Source of the DNA: Plasmodium brasilianum
Taxonomy: Eukaryota > Apicomplexa > Aconoidasida > Haemosporida > Plasmodiidae
NCBI RefSeq assembly: GCF_023973825.1
Contig: NC_090123.1
Location: 1,161,501-1,225,500, forward strand
DNA length: 64,000 nt
Direction of reading: 5' to 3'
Shown here: positions 26,274-36,953 of the stretch, one piece after another
How positions within the stretch are numbered: position 1 is the stretch's first letter
Layout of the letters: each line of letters opens with the position of its first letter
Program-made: the position numbers and the translations under genes
Notes under the pieces: model-generated
The model's input: the letters and a program-made list of their open reading frames with translations, nothing else
What the model was told of the DNA's origin: nothing
The model's database searches: none

Positions 26274-27907
26274 ATGAAAAGAAGCATACTTCTTCTAATA
26301 TACTTTTATTTGATTTTTACGAGAATTAAATGTGAATGCTTAAAAATAAATAAAATAACATGGAAACACCATTTTTGTGTAACAAACAAACCGTATTTTT
26401 GCACAACAAGCAAATCGTATTTTTGTGTAACGAGCAAACCGAATTTCTGCACAATAAGCAAAAGTGATAGAAAAAGGTCAGAATCATCTGAAAAGAGTCT
26501 GATTCATAATAAAAACAATGATAAAAATGATACAAAAAAATTAAGCGAAAATAAAAAGGAAAAGAAATTTCTACATTTTAGGAATAATAAAAAAGTGTCA
26601 GTTAACCCATTATTTGATTCACTATGTAGAAGTGTAAGTGTTAGTGAAACGTGCTTATATAATGTGCAAAATTTTTTTAATGAAGTAAATTACAACAATC
26701 TTAAAAATAAGAATCTAGATGATAATAATTTGTTCTGTGGTATATTATATGGTAAATATGAAGAAAATAATGAGATAGTTAAAATCGAAAATGTATTTTT
26801 TTCTATGAACAATAAGTCAGAACAGAACTATGATGTGAATTATCTACTATATAGTGAAGACAGAAAGAGAGCTGATTTGCTAGCTAAGATGTTAGGTTTG
26901 GAAGTTGTTGGTTTCCTTTATGCTTATCCTGACATTGGTATAGACATCAGTATGTCTAATAAAAAAAAAAAGAATTTTATTAAATTAAATAAGAAAATGA
27001 AAATGCTTAATTATGAAGATAATGAACTGTTCATACCTATGGGAGGAAAGGAAGTTTTATTATCCTTAATGGTTATGAAAGAAGTTTTAAATAAACCAAA
27101 GGTGGGTGATAAACTAAAGGAAGGCGGGGAGTTACATCAACATGAAAAGGTAAGAAATGAAAAGCATAGTAGCAGCACTAATGAACATACTATCATTTCT
27201 GCAATTGGGGTGAAAAGAAAAAAGGGAATGTATGATGACAACACAACAAATGAACATGATAAAAAGCAGAAAAGTTTGAAAAAAAAAAAATACCTAATGC
27301 TTATGTAAAACCGTTTATCACTCTAACTGTTGGTATGAATAAAAATTCTGAGTCCATCATAGTAGAAGCTTATGAAATTAATTATGATTTGCTTAAATTA
27401 ATAAATAATGATATGATAAAAGATATGAGAAAACAAAATAGTATACTACAATTTGAGAAAAAAAACAATGAAAAAGAAATGAAAATAAAAAACTTTGATA
27501 GCGAAATAGATATTATGAATGAGTTATATTTAAAATGTAAAGACAATGTCCTTATTAAAAAAATGGAGTTAAAAAAAATTGATGTTTTATTTTGTGTAAA
27601 TAATGTACCTATATTTTCTCATAAAAGTAGTTATAATTACTTTTTCCCTTATCCTAGTAATACGAATTATTATAATATTTTACAAAAGTTTAATAACATG
27701 ATAAAAACATTACGTCATACAAAGGACATTGTTCATATTTTCAGGGATTTGAATTTTCTTTTTTTTTTAACCAATATTTTCTCCATTGAACATGATATGC
27801 CTCATATTTGTAAAGCCGTAAATAACCTGAACGATTCCACGAAAATACCTGATCAGTACATACAAATTTTGAAAAATTTGTCAAAAAACGCGAACTCTTT
27901 GGCTTGA
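26274..27907 (+). CDS. NPL4-like protein with signal peptide (putative apicoplast SELMA component), one poly-A frameshift
   Basis: NPL4 is the Cdc48/Ufd1 cofactor in ubiquitin-dependent extraction. Residues 1-20 are a classical signal peptide (MKRSILLLIYFYLIFTRIKC). Residues 33-110 are basic, Asn/Lys/Ser-rich and low in complexity, as expected for an apicoplast transit peptide. The rest matches the NPL4 MPN-like core: GILYGKYEE, then the LLAKMLGLEVVGFLYAYP stretch, then IPNAYVKPFITLTVG, and a C-terminal helical part (FRDLNFLFFLTNIFSIEH). There is no zinc finger and no UBX-like domain. The frame breaks in the A12 at 27279-27290: frame one ends at 27308, while the adjacent frame continues the NPL4 match to the TGA at 27905-27907. 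Adding one A gives exactly 545 codons (544 residues). The signal peptide argues against the cytosolic NPL4. Apicoplast location is inferred. Confidence 0.75.
26372..26467 (+). repeat. 24-bp coding repeat in the NPL4-like leader (four units)
   Basis: Four 24-bp units encode eight-residue repeats with an FC(V/T/I)T pattern (FCVTNKPY, FCTTSKSY, FCVTSKPN, FCTISKSD) immediately after the signal peptide. Each unit has one Cys. Odd and even units differ slightly (TGTGTAAC against TGCACAAC), which suggests duplication of a 48-bp pair. Confidence 0.88.
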
Positions 27908-28858
27908 AAAATAAAATAAAATAAAATAAATATATATATATATATATATATTACCTGTCATGCGATTCGATATAAATATATTATATGTGCATGAGCTTAC
28001 GTTTTAACTAGCCAGTACGCACTGTTCATTCGTATATTCTTTTATTCTTTCATTCGTTCATCCGTTCACGCGTTCATCCGTTCAATCGTTCACCCGTTCA
28101 TCCGTTCAATCGTTCACCCGTTCATCCGTTCAATCGTTCACCCGTTCATCCGTTCAATCGTTCACCCGTACATCCATTCATTCATTTAACTATACAATTA
28201 TTAATTTTTTTATTTAATTTTTTTTTTTTTTTTTGTTACATTTATGACAGACAATCCTTGTGCCCTTGCGTAAAATCGAGTGTACATCATATGCTTATAC
28301 ATTATAAATTGATATCGTTTTAGATTTATTACATGCATTAAAAAGTAAAGAATTAATATATTTTTTCATTAAATCGTTTTATTTGTCTCAGTGGAAGTAA
28401 TTTAGTACATCTTATTAGTGCACATGTTAAATGTACTATTTTGTTTTGTCCCCAAATGTGGAGTTGTATGGCTATCTTCTCTATATTTTTTCACGTGATC
28501 TTTTGTATGTGCACATATATATAAATATATATGTATATACACACATACTTACACACATACATACCTACATATGTACTACATGCTTACCTGCTACTTAAGT
28601 CGTTAATTATTTAGACCTTTTTCATTTTATTCGTGTTGGACATTTTTTCTATTTCCAAGTAGAGAGTTAAGTTTTATAACTCCCCTTCACTTACGTATAA
28701 TTTGTTAATTTTTTAAAATAAAATATGTTCAAATAGCAATAGGTGTTGTTCAAAGAAAAGAAGATAACATATGCCTGTATATTAGCGGCATTAAATAAGT
28801 ATCCATTTTTATTTCTATTTGAATTAATTCGATTCATTGCATTTTATCGCCCTCATTA

Positions 28859-28893
<35 letters not shown>

Positions 28894-29394
28894 AAAGCAT
28901 AAAACGTGAAAAATGTATGTATGTATGTATGTATGTACATATACGTCCATATGCATACAATGAAAAACAAAGTTTAAAACGGTAAAAAAGAACCACTTGC
29001 TGAACGTTAGTGCAAGGTATTACAACATAATTAGGGATATAAAAATGAGAAACAAAATGGGCGATAAACTGGCAGTAAATGGCAAAAAAAAATTATAATT
29101 TATATTTATAAACATTTATTAAAAATTATTTTATAAAAAACACATTCTACTAAAAAAAAGAAAAAAGGGGGTGAAAGGATGATCATGTGCTACTTATATT
29201 GGATACACTGAATATATAAAATAAAACAAAGTAATAATGAAGTAGAACAAGGTACTGTGTAGTAGCGCGGAGCACAAATGGCAGTCCTCACATCCGCGCT
29301 CATGTATATGTATGTATATATACATATGTGCATGTGCTAACGAGCTCTCAGAGTAGAACCTTACGCAAATGAGGGGCTTCTGTAAGAAGAAAAA
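27908..29394. other. Convergent intergenic region
   Basis: About 1.5 kb between two 3' ends. It holds an AAAAT/TA tract right after the NPL4-like stop (27909-27950), a GTTCATCC-type minisatellite (28053-28178), an A30-class run at 28862-28891 and GTAT repeats near 28915-28936. No gene is supported. Confidence 0.6.
28053..28178. repeat. 8/24-bp CGTTCAYC minisatellite
   Basis: Eight-base units CGTTCATC, CGTTCAAT and CGTTCACC alternate in a regular 24-bp higher-order order, about four to five times. It is noticeably richer in G+C than its surroundings. Confidence 0.9.
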
Positions 29395-32300
29395 TTATTT
29401 AGATGCTAAGACACGAATTGCTGTCCCCATCTTCAAGGAATAATTGGCTCCGTAACTTGTATTCAATTTTTTCTTGTCCAGGGTATCATGAGCATATTTT
29501 TGTTGATATAAGAAAGGATAAGGGGGGAATTCGAACTCGTATTTAGACAAACTGTAATTGTTTAAACAACATATATTAAGTATGCTACACATTAATTTAT
29601 CTTTTAATAAGTGTATATACGATAGAGGAATATTTGAAAGAATTTTCCTTTTTTTAATTTCTTCTAATTTATCTCTTAACATAATTAATTTGTTTGTATC
29701 ATTCCATTGTTGAAGCATACGAAAAGCTCGTGATTCCTTTGTATATTCTTTTTGACGGTTAAAAATTATATGGTACATTTTATTTTTATTAAACTGATTA
29801 ATTATGGATTCATCCTGTATATGGTCATATAATAGATACATTTTATTTTTATTGTTGCACCATGTGTTCTTATTATTCTGATCATGGTCATTACAACTTT
29901 GTTTTTTTTTATCTGTCGTCGATTTCGAATTAGATATATTCTCTATTTCTGCAAAGCATCTTACTATTTGTACTATTTTAATTTCTTTTTTAAATTTTTC
30001 AGTAATTTTGTCAAATATTTGCAATATTAATTTTATATCATCTAACTCAATAGATTCACATTTAAATAATTTTTTAAGTAGTTTCAATACATTTTTATTC
30101 GTTTTTTTTTTTTTTAATTTTTTATCGTAAGAATCAAAAAAAAATAAAATATCATGAAAACATTCTTCTGATTTAAAATTAGAAAAAAAATTAATTGTGT
30201 CAATTTTAAACTTCTTTTCTTTTATATCAAGAATATCATTTATAGCATTTCCATATGCTCCTTCTCTTTTTACATTTTCCTCTCTTTTTAAATTCAAATA
30301 TTTCTTCAATATTTTGTCTACTTCATTATTTTTTAAATTATATTTATGAACGTTTTTTAACTGTTTATTCTCTTCTTTGAGTAGATGGTTTCCTTTCCTC
30401 CTTTTACGCCTTTCGACATTTACTTCGTCGCCTCGTTTGTCATTGTCTAGACTAATGCCTACGTCGATCCCTACATCATTGCCTACCTCATTACCTTCTG
30501 CGTCTTTTTTGTTCTCCCTTTCGCCTCCCATTCCTTTCTTTATTTCACTTTCCCTCTTTTTCTCTTTTTCCTTTGCCACCTTATGTTTCTGCCTCACTTT
30601 CACTTTCTGCTTAGGTTTAGGTTTTTTCCTTGCACTTGTTTTTTCCGCCACTTCCTTTTCCGCTTCTTCTTTTTCTACCTCTTCCACCTCTTCCACCTCT
30701 TCCACCTCTTCCACCTCTTCCACCTCTTCCACCTCTTCCACCTCTTCCACCTCTTCCACCTCTTCCACCTCTTCCACCTCTTCCACTTTTTCTTCCGCTT
30801 CTTCCTTTTCTACCTCCTCTACTATTTCTGCTATCTTTTCTTCCTCTTTTTCTTCTTCCACTTTTTTCTTCCGCTTTTCTTCATCCTTTTCCTCCGCTTC
30901 GCCTACTTCTTCCACTTCGCCTACTTCTTCCACTTCGCCTACTTCTTCCACTTCTCCCACTTCTTTCACTTCTTTCACTTCTTCCACTATTTCCGCTTCT
31001 GCCACTTCTTTCACTTTTTCCACTATTTCCTCTTCTTTCACTTCTCCCACTTCTCCTACTTCTCCCATTTCTTTCACTTCTTCCAATATTTCCGCTTCTC
31101 CCACTTCTTTCACTTCTTCCACTATTTCCGCTTCTTTCACTTCTCCCACTTCCCCTATTCCCTGCACGCATGATTTCGTTTGTGCTTCTTTTCCCTGTTC
31201 TTTTTCTTTCTCATACTGTGCTCCCATGCTCTTTTCATCCGTTTTCATTACAATTTCTGCTTGTAATTCTTTCTTCTTCACCCATTTACGTTCTTTTACT
31301 TTTTTCCTTTTATTGCTGTTTCTATTTTTTAATTCTGCTTCTTCTCTTTTCCCTTTGCTCTTTATCTTCTTCTTTTCTGTCTTGATATGCATTAATTCAA
31401 TATTTTTTCTTTTTTTTGAAGACTCTTCTTCCTTGTACGTATTACTTTTTCCCTTTATACCCATACTATTATATTTTTTCTTTTTTACATTTTTAGAAGT
31501 TTTATTTGTTCCCTGTCTTTTTTTAGCGTCGCTTAAAAATGAAATATGTACACCTTTGGATATACTTGATTTGAAACTATTTTTCGACTTTTTGTTCTTC
31601 AAATCCTTTCCTAAATTAATTAGATCGTTACATTTAGTGGAGCTCAATTTTTTCATGTCTAATTTTTTAAGGTTAATGTAAAATTCATCTTTTTCCTCTT
31701 TCAATAGAATACCTAAATTACTGTTATCGTTTAGACCACTGGTATCATTTTTTATTGCTTCCGTAAGTTCACAAAACAGGCTTCTCCCATAGTTATTATC
31801 ACCACGCCTATCAGACTCATTATCACCACGTCTATCAAAGTTGTTTTGACCACTTCTGTTGATGTTATTATTGTAATCATTGTTGTGTGCATTACTGCAG
31901 CCACTGTCATACCTGGGAGAGGTTTCACTTCCCTTTACTTGTACCGCTTCGCTAAGTTGAAAGGAAAGATTAGCATTCTTCCCAGGTTGTCCACTATGCA
32001 TTTCCATACTTTTTTTACTGAAGCTTTTGGATTGACTAACCTCTATAGTGCTATTATCGTTCATTTTTCCAATTTTTGAAGATGTCAAGCTAAGAATCCT
32101 TACCCCGATATTTGTTATTTTCCTTTCTTTTGGTGAATTTTCTTCTTCATTTTCATTTTTTGAGACATTAATTCTATTAATTCCGTTTTCTTTATTTAAG
32201 TTTAGATCTTTTTTTCCCCCTTTAAGTTCTTTATTTTGCTTGAAGCTTTTTTTTTTCTTTTTTTGTTTTTTTAATTTTTGAAAATTTGAAAGTTCCTCTG

Positions 32301-32841
32301 ACGGTGCCTTTACCGCATTTGCATTTTTACGAATGACTGATATTTCGGAACTTGTTCTTTTCTTTCCTCTTTCGATTTTTAAATATATCTTATCATTTCG
32401 ACCATTTTTATCGTTTTGATCATTTTTTTTGTTTCGATCATTTTTATCTTTTCTATCGTTTTTACCATTTTTACCTTTTGCGTCTTTTATATTATTCTTA
32501 TCTTTCCTATTTTTCTTACCACTTTCGTCTTTTTTTGTTTCCTTACCTTTCGAAGGGAGCGCCGTATACTCCTTAATGTGTAAACTGCTGCTATTCGATA
32601 GTGTTTTTGTTTCTGTATTTGCTCCACCGTTTGTTGCTTTGTTTGTATTTATTTCGTTCCTTTGGTCCTCTAGGATTATTTCACGCCGTTCCTTTTCTTC
32701 TTTATATTCCTTTTCCTTTTTCTTCTTCTTTTTTTTTTTCGTTTCTTTTGTTATTTGTGTGAGTGGCTCCCTTTCCTTTTTATTTTTCTTTTCTCGAATT
32801 TCAAGTAACTCCATTTTTTTTTTTACCCTTATTTGATTCAT
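29395..32841 (-). CDS. Lys/Glu-rich protein with Glu-Val-Glu repeats, unknown function
   Basis: Not recognised. Single exon, 1,148 residues, with an ATG at 32841 and no signal peptide or membrane segment. Residues 1-550 are very basic and Lys-rich, with many bipartite nuclear-signal-like clusters. Residues 557-730 are acidic and repetitive: first VKEVGEAEIVEE-type units, then GEVEEV units, then about twelve tandem EVE triplets. A second basic stretch follows near 740-790. The last 280 residues look folded and helical (for example VLKLLKKLFKCESIELDDIK and FRMLQQWNDTNKLIMLRDKL) and are the part most likely to be conserved. The charge pattern suggests a nuclear or nucleolar protein; this is inference only. 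Confidence 0.85.
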   Translation of the reverse strand: MNQIRVKKKMELLEIREKKNKKEREPLTQITKETKKKKKKKKEKEYKEEKERREIILEDQRNEINTNKATNGGANTETKTLSNSSSLHIKEYTALPSKGKETKKDESGKKNRKDKNNIKDAKGKNGKNDRKDKNDRNKKNDQNDKNGRNDKIYLKIERGKKRTSSEISVIRKNANAVKAPSEELSNFQKLKKQKKKKKSFKQNKELKGGKKDLNLNKENGINRINVSKNENEEENSPKERKITNIGVRILSLTSSKIGKMNDNSTIEVSQSKSFSKKSMEMHSGQPGKNANLSFQLSEAVQVKGSETSPRYDSGCSNAHNNDYNNNINRSGQNNFDRRGDNESDRRGDNNYGRSLFCELTEAIKNDTSGLNDNSNLGILLKEEKDEFYINLKKLDMKKLSSTKCNDLINLGKDLKNKKSKNSFKSSISKGVHISFLSDAKKRQGTNKTSKNVKKKKYNSMGIKGKSNTYKEEESSKKRKNIELMHIKTEKKKIKSKGKREEAELKNRNSNKRKKVKERKWVKKKELQAEIVMKTDEKSMGAQYEKEKEQGKEAQTKSCVQGIGEVGEVKEAEIVEEVKEVGEAEILEEVKEMGEVGEVGEVKEEEIVEKVKEVAEAEIVEEVKEVKEVGEVEEVGEVEEVGEVEEVGEAEEKDEEKRKKKVEEEKEEEKIAEIVEEVEKEEAEEKVEEVEEVEEVEEVEEVEEVEEVEEVEEVEEVEEVEEVEKEEAEKEVAEKTSARKKPKPKQKVKVRQKHKVAKEKEKKRESEIKKGMGGERENKKDAEGNEVGNDVGIDVGISLDNDKRGDEVNVERRKRRKGNHLLKEENKQLKNVHKYNLKNNEVDKILKKYLNLKREENVKREGAYGNAINDILDIKEKKFKIDTINFFSNFKSEECFHDILFFFDSYDKKLKKKKTNKNVLKLLKKLFKCESIELDDIKLILQIFDKITEKFKKEIKIVQIVRCFAEIENISNSKSTTDKKKQSCNDHDQNNKNTWCNNKNKMYLLYDHIQDESIINQFNKNKMYHIIFNRQKEYTKESRAFRMLQQWNDTNKLIMLRDKLEEIKKRKILSNIPLSYIHLLKDKLMCSILNICCLNNYSLSKYEFEFPPYPFLYQQKYAHDTLDKKKLNTSYGANYSLKMGTAIRVLASK
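30670..31165 (-). repeat. 9-bp and longer coding repeats (Glu-Val-Glu / Gly-Glu-Val)
   Basis: The forward strand shows CTCTTCCAC repeated about a dozen times (30674-30790), then looser CACTTCGCCTACTTCTTC units to about 31165. Translated on the minus strand these give the EVE and GEVEEV repeats of the Lys/Glu-rich protein. Confidence 0.9.
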
Positions 32842-33244
32842 AGTAGTCTAGTGTGTGAGAATATTCATGTTTTACTAAAATTTATAACAATAAATTATCA
32901 CATGAACACATGTACATATGAATGCACGGACAAATCGAAAATATAATGTATAAATAGGCACAGATGTAAATGTGTCAACAGTGTTCATGTGTGCATATGT
33001 GAGTGTTACAACATATGAACATGCGATTGTACAAGTGTTGTAATGGTTAAATTGGTAAAATTTAAATATGAAAAATAATGAAAACGTAACTTTTTTTCTT
33101 TTCTTTTTTTTTTATAACGCGTTGAATGTATAACAACGTAAATATATGTCATGTGTATATTAAAAGAAATGAACAAAAATCCGGAAATTAAAGTAATTAC
33201 GCAATTATAGCCATTTCAAATTTATCCCTGCAAGCGTGTTCAAT

Positions 33245-33275
<31 letters not shown>

Positions 33276-34404
33276 TACATATATACATATATACAAATAC
33301 ATGTATATTCTTTTATTTGATAGCATTCTCTTTTTTTATGAACAATATTTTATGAACGTTATTTTATGAACAATATTTTATGAACATTATTTTATGAACG
33401 TTATTTTATGAACGTTATTTTATGAACATTATTTTATGAACGTTATTTCATGAACGTTATTTTATGCACATTACTTTTTTTTATGTACATTATTTTATGA
33501 ACGTTCATAAATATGTTAATAGGAAAAAAAAAAAAATATTGATGGCACACAAAATAAGCACAATGTTGGTTTAATAAAGTTACAACACACATAAAAAAAA
33601 AAAATGTGTATACATATAAAGACACAAAATACATGTACACGTAAGGTTTTTTAATTATTTGTTTTCTATGCATAAAGAAAAAAACAACTCCAAACTTTTT
33701 TTTTTTTTTTTTTTTATTATAAGTAGCTAAATTGTAAAATCTTAAATATGAGCTCTTTTTTATTTTCTTGGTTTGTAATATATATACATATATATATAAA
33801 TATATATGCCCCCAAACTGGTGTTTAAATCTTGTATGAGGAAGGTGAAATTACAAAATGGGCAAATGAGCAAGTGGAAAAATGAGAAAATTTCAACTTTC
33901 ATACGCAACAATTGGGTGAAAAATTGGGGAACGTAAAAAAAATAAGTATATGTACAAAAATGTAAAGCATAAATAAAACCCTGCAAAGGGGAAAAAAAAA
34001 AAAAAAGAAAAGAAAAGAAAAATGAACTACATAAATAAATAAAATATGTGCAATGGTTTTTACAACATAAAGATGGAAATTTTACGTAAAAACTGAAAAG
34101 GTAAAAAGCGTATAGGAGTTGTTAAAGCAGAAAAAAAAAAAAAAAAAAAAGGGCATAAATAAATTAATGGGTAGAAAAAATTAACATGTAAGGAGCTTGA
34201 AAGGGACGAATGAACCCTTTAATCTTTCTTATTTTAAAGTTCTGTAATTTATAATTTTCAATTTGTAATTATCAATTTTCAGTTTTGCATTTTTTTCTTT
34301 TTTTCCTATTTTTCCTTTTTTTTACATATCATACGAGAGACACGATCAACTTTCCCATTTCATTCATGGGCTTTCCTAAAAGGAAGAAAACATGAATTCA
34401 CAAT
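32842..34404. other. Intergenic region upstream of the Lys/Glu-rich gene
   Basis: About 1.6 kb between two minus-strand genes, so it should hold the promoter of the Lys/Glu-rich gene and the 3' UTR of the RRM gene. It contains a 15-bp minisatellite (33338-33500), A/T runs at 33245-33258, 33697-33716 and 34131-34150, and no supported gene. Confidence 0.55.
33338..33500. repeat. 15-bp TTTTATGAACGTTAT minisatellite
   Basis: About ten copies of a 15-bp unit alternating ATGAACGTT and ATGAACATT/ATGAACAAT versions, degenerating at the right end (ATGCACATTAC, ATGTACATTAT). Confidence 0.9.
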
Positions 34405-34884
34405 TTACTGGTTGTCTTTTCTATATCTGTCCCTCATCAATGTTGTCACGTGCTCTTTGACTGGTGTTATATTGTGATTAAAAACGTAATCTATGTATAT
34501 TTCAATATATCGATTCCTTAAAAATTTTCGATTTAAAGCTTGACAAGCATTTCTTGCTTCTTCTTCATCATCAAAGTAAACATATGCATGTCCTGTGGGT
34601 TTGTTCCCTAATCCTTTAATTATGTGAATAGAATGCTCTTCATTTGACAATTTAAAATTCTTAAAAAATGTTTTTATTTCTTCTTGGGACACATCAAAAG
34701 GTAAGCCTCTCAATTTTAATCTTGGTAAATTAATTTTTAATTCCTGTATATTATGATATTCACTATGACATGTTTTTAAAAAACGTACATCATTCATAAA
34801 GGGATAAGTTACAGTTATTCTTGTATTGCAAATTATGCTAGGGCGATTTATATATTTCCTTTCTTTAAACAATCTTAAAAACAT
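34405..34884 (-). CDS. Small RNA-binding protein with one RRM
   Basis: A 159-residue protein. Residues 56-130 form one RNA recognition motif: RNP2-like LKLRGLPF near residue 57 and RNP1-like HAYVYF near residue 98, with the expected FFKNF helix and EEEARNACQALN helix between and after. The RNP1 aromatic positions (Tyr, Phe) are present. The GLPF and HAYVYF spelling resembles hnRNP F/H or GRSF1-type RRMs. The N-terminus (MFLRLFKERKY) is basic and free of Asp, so an organellar location is possible, but there is no clear presequence cleavage signal. It is divergently arranged with the small gene starting at 35739. Family confidence is high; the RNA target is unknown. Confidence 0.85.
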   Translation of the reverse strand: MFLRLFKERKYINRPSIICNTRITVTYPFMNDVRFLKTCHSEYHNIQELKINLPRLKLRGLPFDVSQEEIKTFFKNFKLSNEEHSIHIIKGLGNKPTGHAYVYFDDEEEARNACQALNRKFLRNRYIEIYIDYVFNHNITPVKEHVTTLMRDRYRKDNQ

Positions 34885-35738
34885 TTTTGTTTCTTCGAGC
34901 GTTGCTCTTTTGGGAAAATTTTTTTTTTTTTTTTTTTTTATGTGTAAAATGTGCTATTCAACATATGAGAAAAGAACTAAATAAAAAAAAAAAAAAAAAA
35001 AATGGGGAAACAGATTACTATTCCAGGTTTCAGTTTTTAACTTACATAAAAATAACTCATAGGTGTAAACACACAATTCATTTAAAGATGTTACAAAATA
35101 ATGGGGGATAAAAAAAAGAAAAAAAAAAAAAAAAAAGTGTCAACTTGAGAAGAAATAATACTAACACAATGTCATTCATTCCGTTTATTTGAAAAATTTT
35201 TCAGAAATAATTTCATAAAATGATCTGCGAACGGCACCCTGCTAAAAAAAAAAAAGAGCATACATAAAATATGTATATATATGTGCGTGTACAGAAGTAT
35301 GTATAAATAAGTACGTATAAATAAGTACGTATAAATATGTACGTATAAATATGTACGTATAAATATGTACGTATATATATGTACGTATACATATGTATGT
35401 ATTTATAAGTATGCATAAGTTAAAACACTGCAATGATTCCTCTTAATATCGACATTTTCTCGGAAAAATCGGAAAAAAAAGAAAACATTTTATAAGAATA
35501 TTTTTCCCCTAAAGCAAACGAAGCTAATTAAAATTGCATAGTAATAGTACATTGAAATATTGGAAATGTGTTAACAGGTACTCTTTGCATTTACGTACAA
35601 ATATATGTACATATATGTATATACATATATATACATTTGAAAAAATTCTGAAAATTTAGCTTTAGCGTATCGTACCACGTAGCTGAAGAGTATCTTTTTT
35701 TTTTTTTTTTTTTTTCTAAGAAGAAAAATTTACAACTA
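34885..35738. other. Divergent promoter region between RRM gene and 131-residue gene
   Basis: About 850 bp separate the two divergent start codons. It contains T19- and A20-class runs (34920-34939, 34984-35001), an A run at 35119-35136, a 14-bp repeat (35293-35400) and a T20-class run just before the start at 35739. No gene is supported. Confidence 0.55.
35293..35400. repeat. 14-bp GTACGTATAAATAT repeat
   Basis: About seven to eight units of GTACGTATAAATAA or GTACGTATAAATAT, ending in GTACGTATATATAT and GTACGTATACATAT variants. Confidence 0.85.
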
Positions 35739-36134
35739 ATGAACATGGATGATAACAGCAGCTGTAGTACTCGTTTAAAAAAAATAGAAGAAGAAAAAAG
35801 AAACATAAGTGGGAATAATTTAAATTTGTTGTTAGGAGATTTGAAAATGATGACAGCTTATGAAATGTCATCTGAATGGAAAGATACAAATATGATGAAC
35901 GAATGTTTTAACAACTTTTCGTGGTTTGATTCAAGAATTCTTAAAAACATACAAAATTATTTAAATGCAGATGATGTAGAAAGATCAAAAATTGATTATG
36001 CGTATAATACCTTATTCCCAAAACCAATTGATATAAAAGATACTAAATTAAATATGATGTCCTTATGGATTAAATCTCGAATACATTATAATAATTCCTT
36101 TTTTCCTTTACAATTATCCTTATATGATGTGTGA
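35739..36134 (+). CDS. Small conserved-type protein, unknown function
   Basis: Not recognised. 131 residues in a single exon, starting MNMDDNSSC. Residues 1-35 are polar and probably helical (TRLKKIEEEKRNI). Residues 36-131 have the mixed composition of a folded domain, with several aromatics (NNFSWFDSRILKNIQNYLNA, then TLFPKPIDIKDTKLNMMSLW). It has no signal peptide or membrane segment. Its codon composition and lack of homopolymer bias separate it from surrounding noise frames. It could be a subunit of a larger complex, but nothing in the sequence says which. Confidence 0.7.
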   Translation: MNMDDNSSCSTRLKKIEEEKRNISGNNLNLLLGDLKMMTAYEMSSEWKDTNMMNECFNNFSWFDSRILKNIQNYLNADDVERSKIDYAYNTLFPKPIDIKDTKLNMMSLWIKSRIHYNNSFFPLQLSLYDV

Positions 36135-36953
36135 AATGTGTATAATACATAAGCACATTGTGAAGCTTCCTTCGCGTACATACATGTACACGTACAGGAA
36201 TATATGCACACAGGATAATACAACGACGTGTTCCACATTATTGAATGTATTTAATTATTATTACTATTGCAGTCGCTACTATTATTTTTATTTTATTTTT
36301 ATCTTATTTTTATTTTATTTTATTTTTATTTTTTTTATTTTATTTTATTTTTATTTTTTTTATTTTATTTTATTTTTATTTTTTTTATTTTATTTTATTT
36401 TTATTTTTTTTATTTCATTTTTTCTTTTTTTTTTTGTTACAACTGTTAAAGGCTTAACACAAGCATAATATAATTAGACATACACAAACATCAGTAAAAT
36501 GAGAAATTAATAAAAAAAAAAAAATTTCTTTTTTTTTTTTTTATATGTTGTATGCATAAAAATTGATAAATTTTTCAAGTAAAAAAAAAAAAAAATAAAG
36601 TCTATACATAAACTACGAAGATGAAAGAAACGAATAACAGCTCCATGAATAGAAGACTCTTCATAAAAATTTCAGTCAAATGGTGGCAAAAAAAAAAAAT
36701 AAAGTAAAATAGATAAGTATATGTGTAAATAAATAAATAAAATAAACGTAAATATAAACATGAAAGAAGAGAGGCGTAACAAAGAGGTTAATCTGGCATT
36801 ACGAATTCTATTATTCATTTATACGGCCTACTTTTTTTTTTTTTTTTTTTTTTTTTATACACATGTTTTGTCATTATTCATGTATACAATTTGTATTTTT
36901 CATTTTTTCAAGAATTTCCATGATGTGCTTTCATTATTTGTAAAGGGAAGCAC
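36135..36953. other. Convergent intergenic region
   Basis: About 800 bp between two 3' ends. It holds a 25-bp T-rich repeat (36290-36430) and long A or T runs near 36512-36542, 36581-36595 and 36832-36856. No gene is supported. Confidence 0.6.
36290..36430. repeat. 25-bp ATTTT-based repeat
   Basis: About four copies of a 25-bp unit made of ATTTT, ATTTT, ATTTTT and A followed by eight T. Because its length is not a multiple of three it is open in all three forward frames, giving Phe/Tyr-rich false proteins. Confidence 0.85.

Noticed and set aside
28053..28178. CRISPR-like or IS-like array
   Set aside because: Units are contiguous 8/24-mers without spacers, and this is a eukaryotic nuclear sequence.
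30377..32836. Long Ser/Phe/Thr-rich plus-strand frames opposite the Lys/Glu-rich gene
   Set aside because: Antisense translations of Glu/Lys/Val repeat codons.
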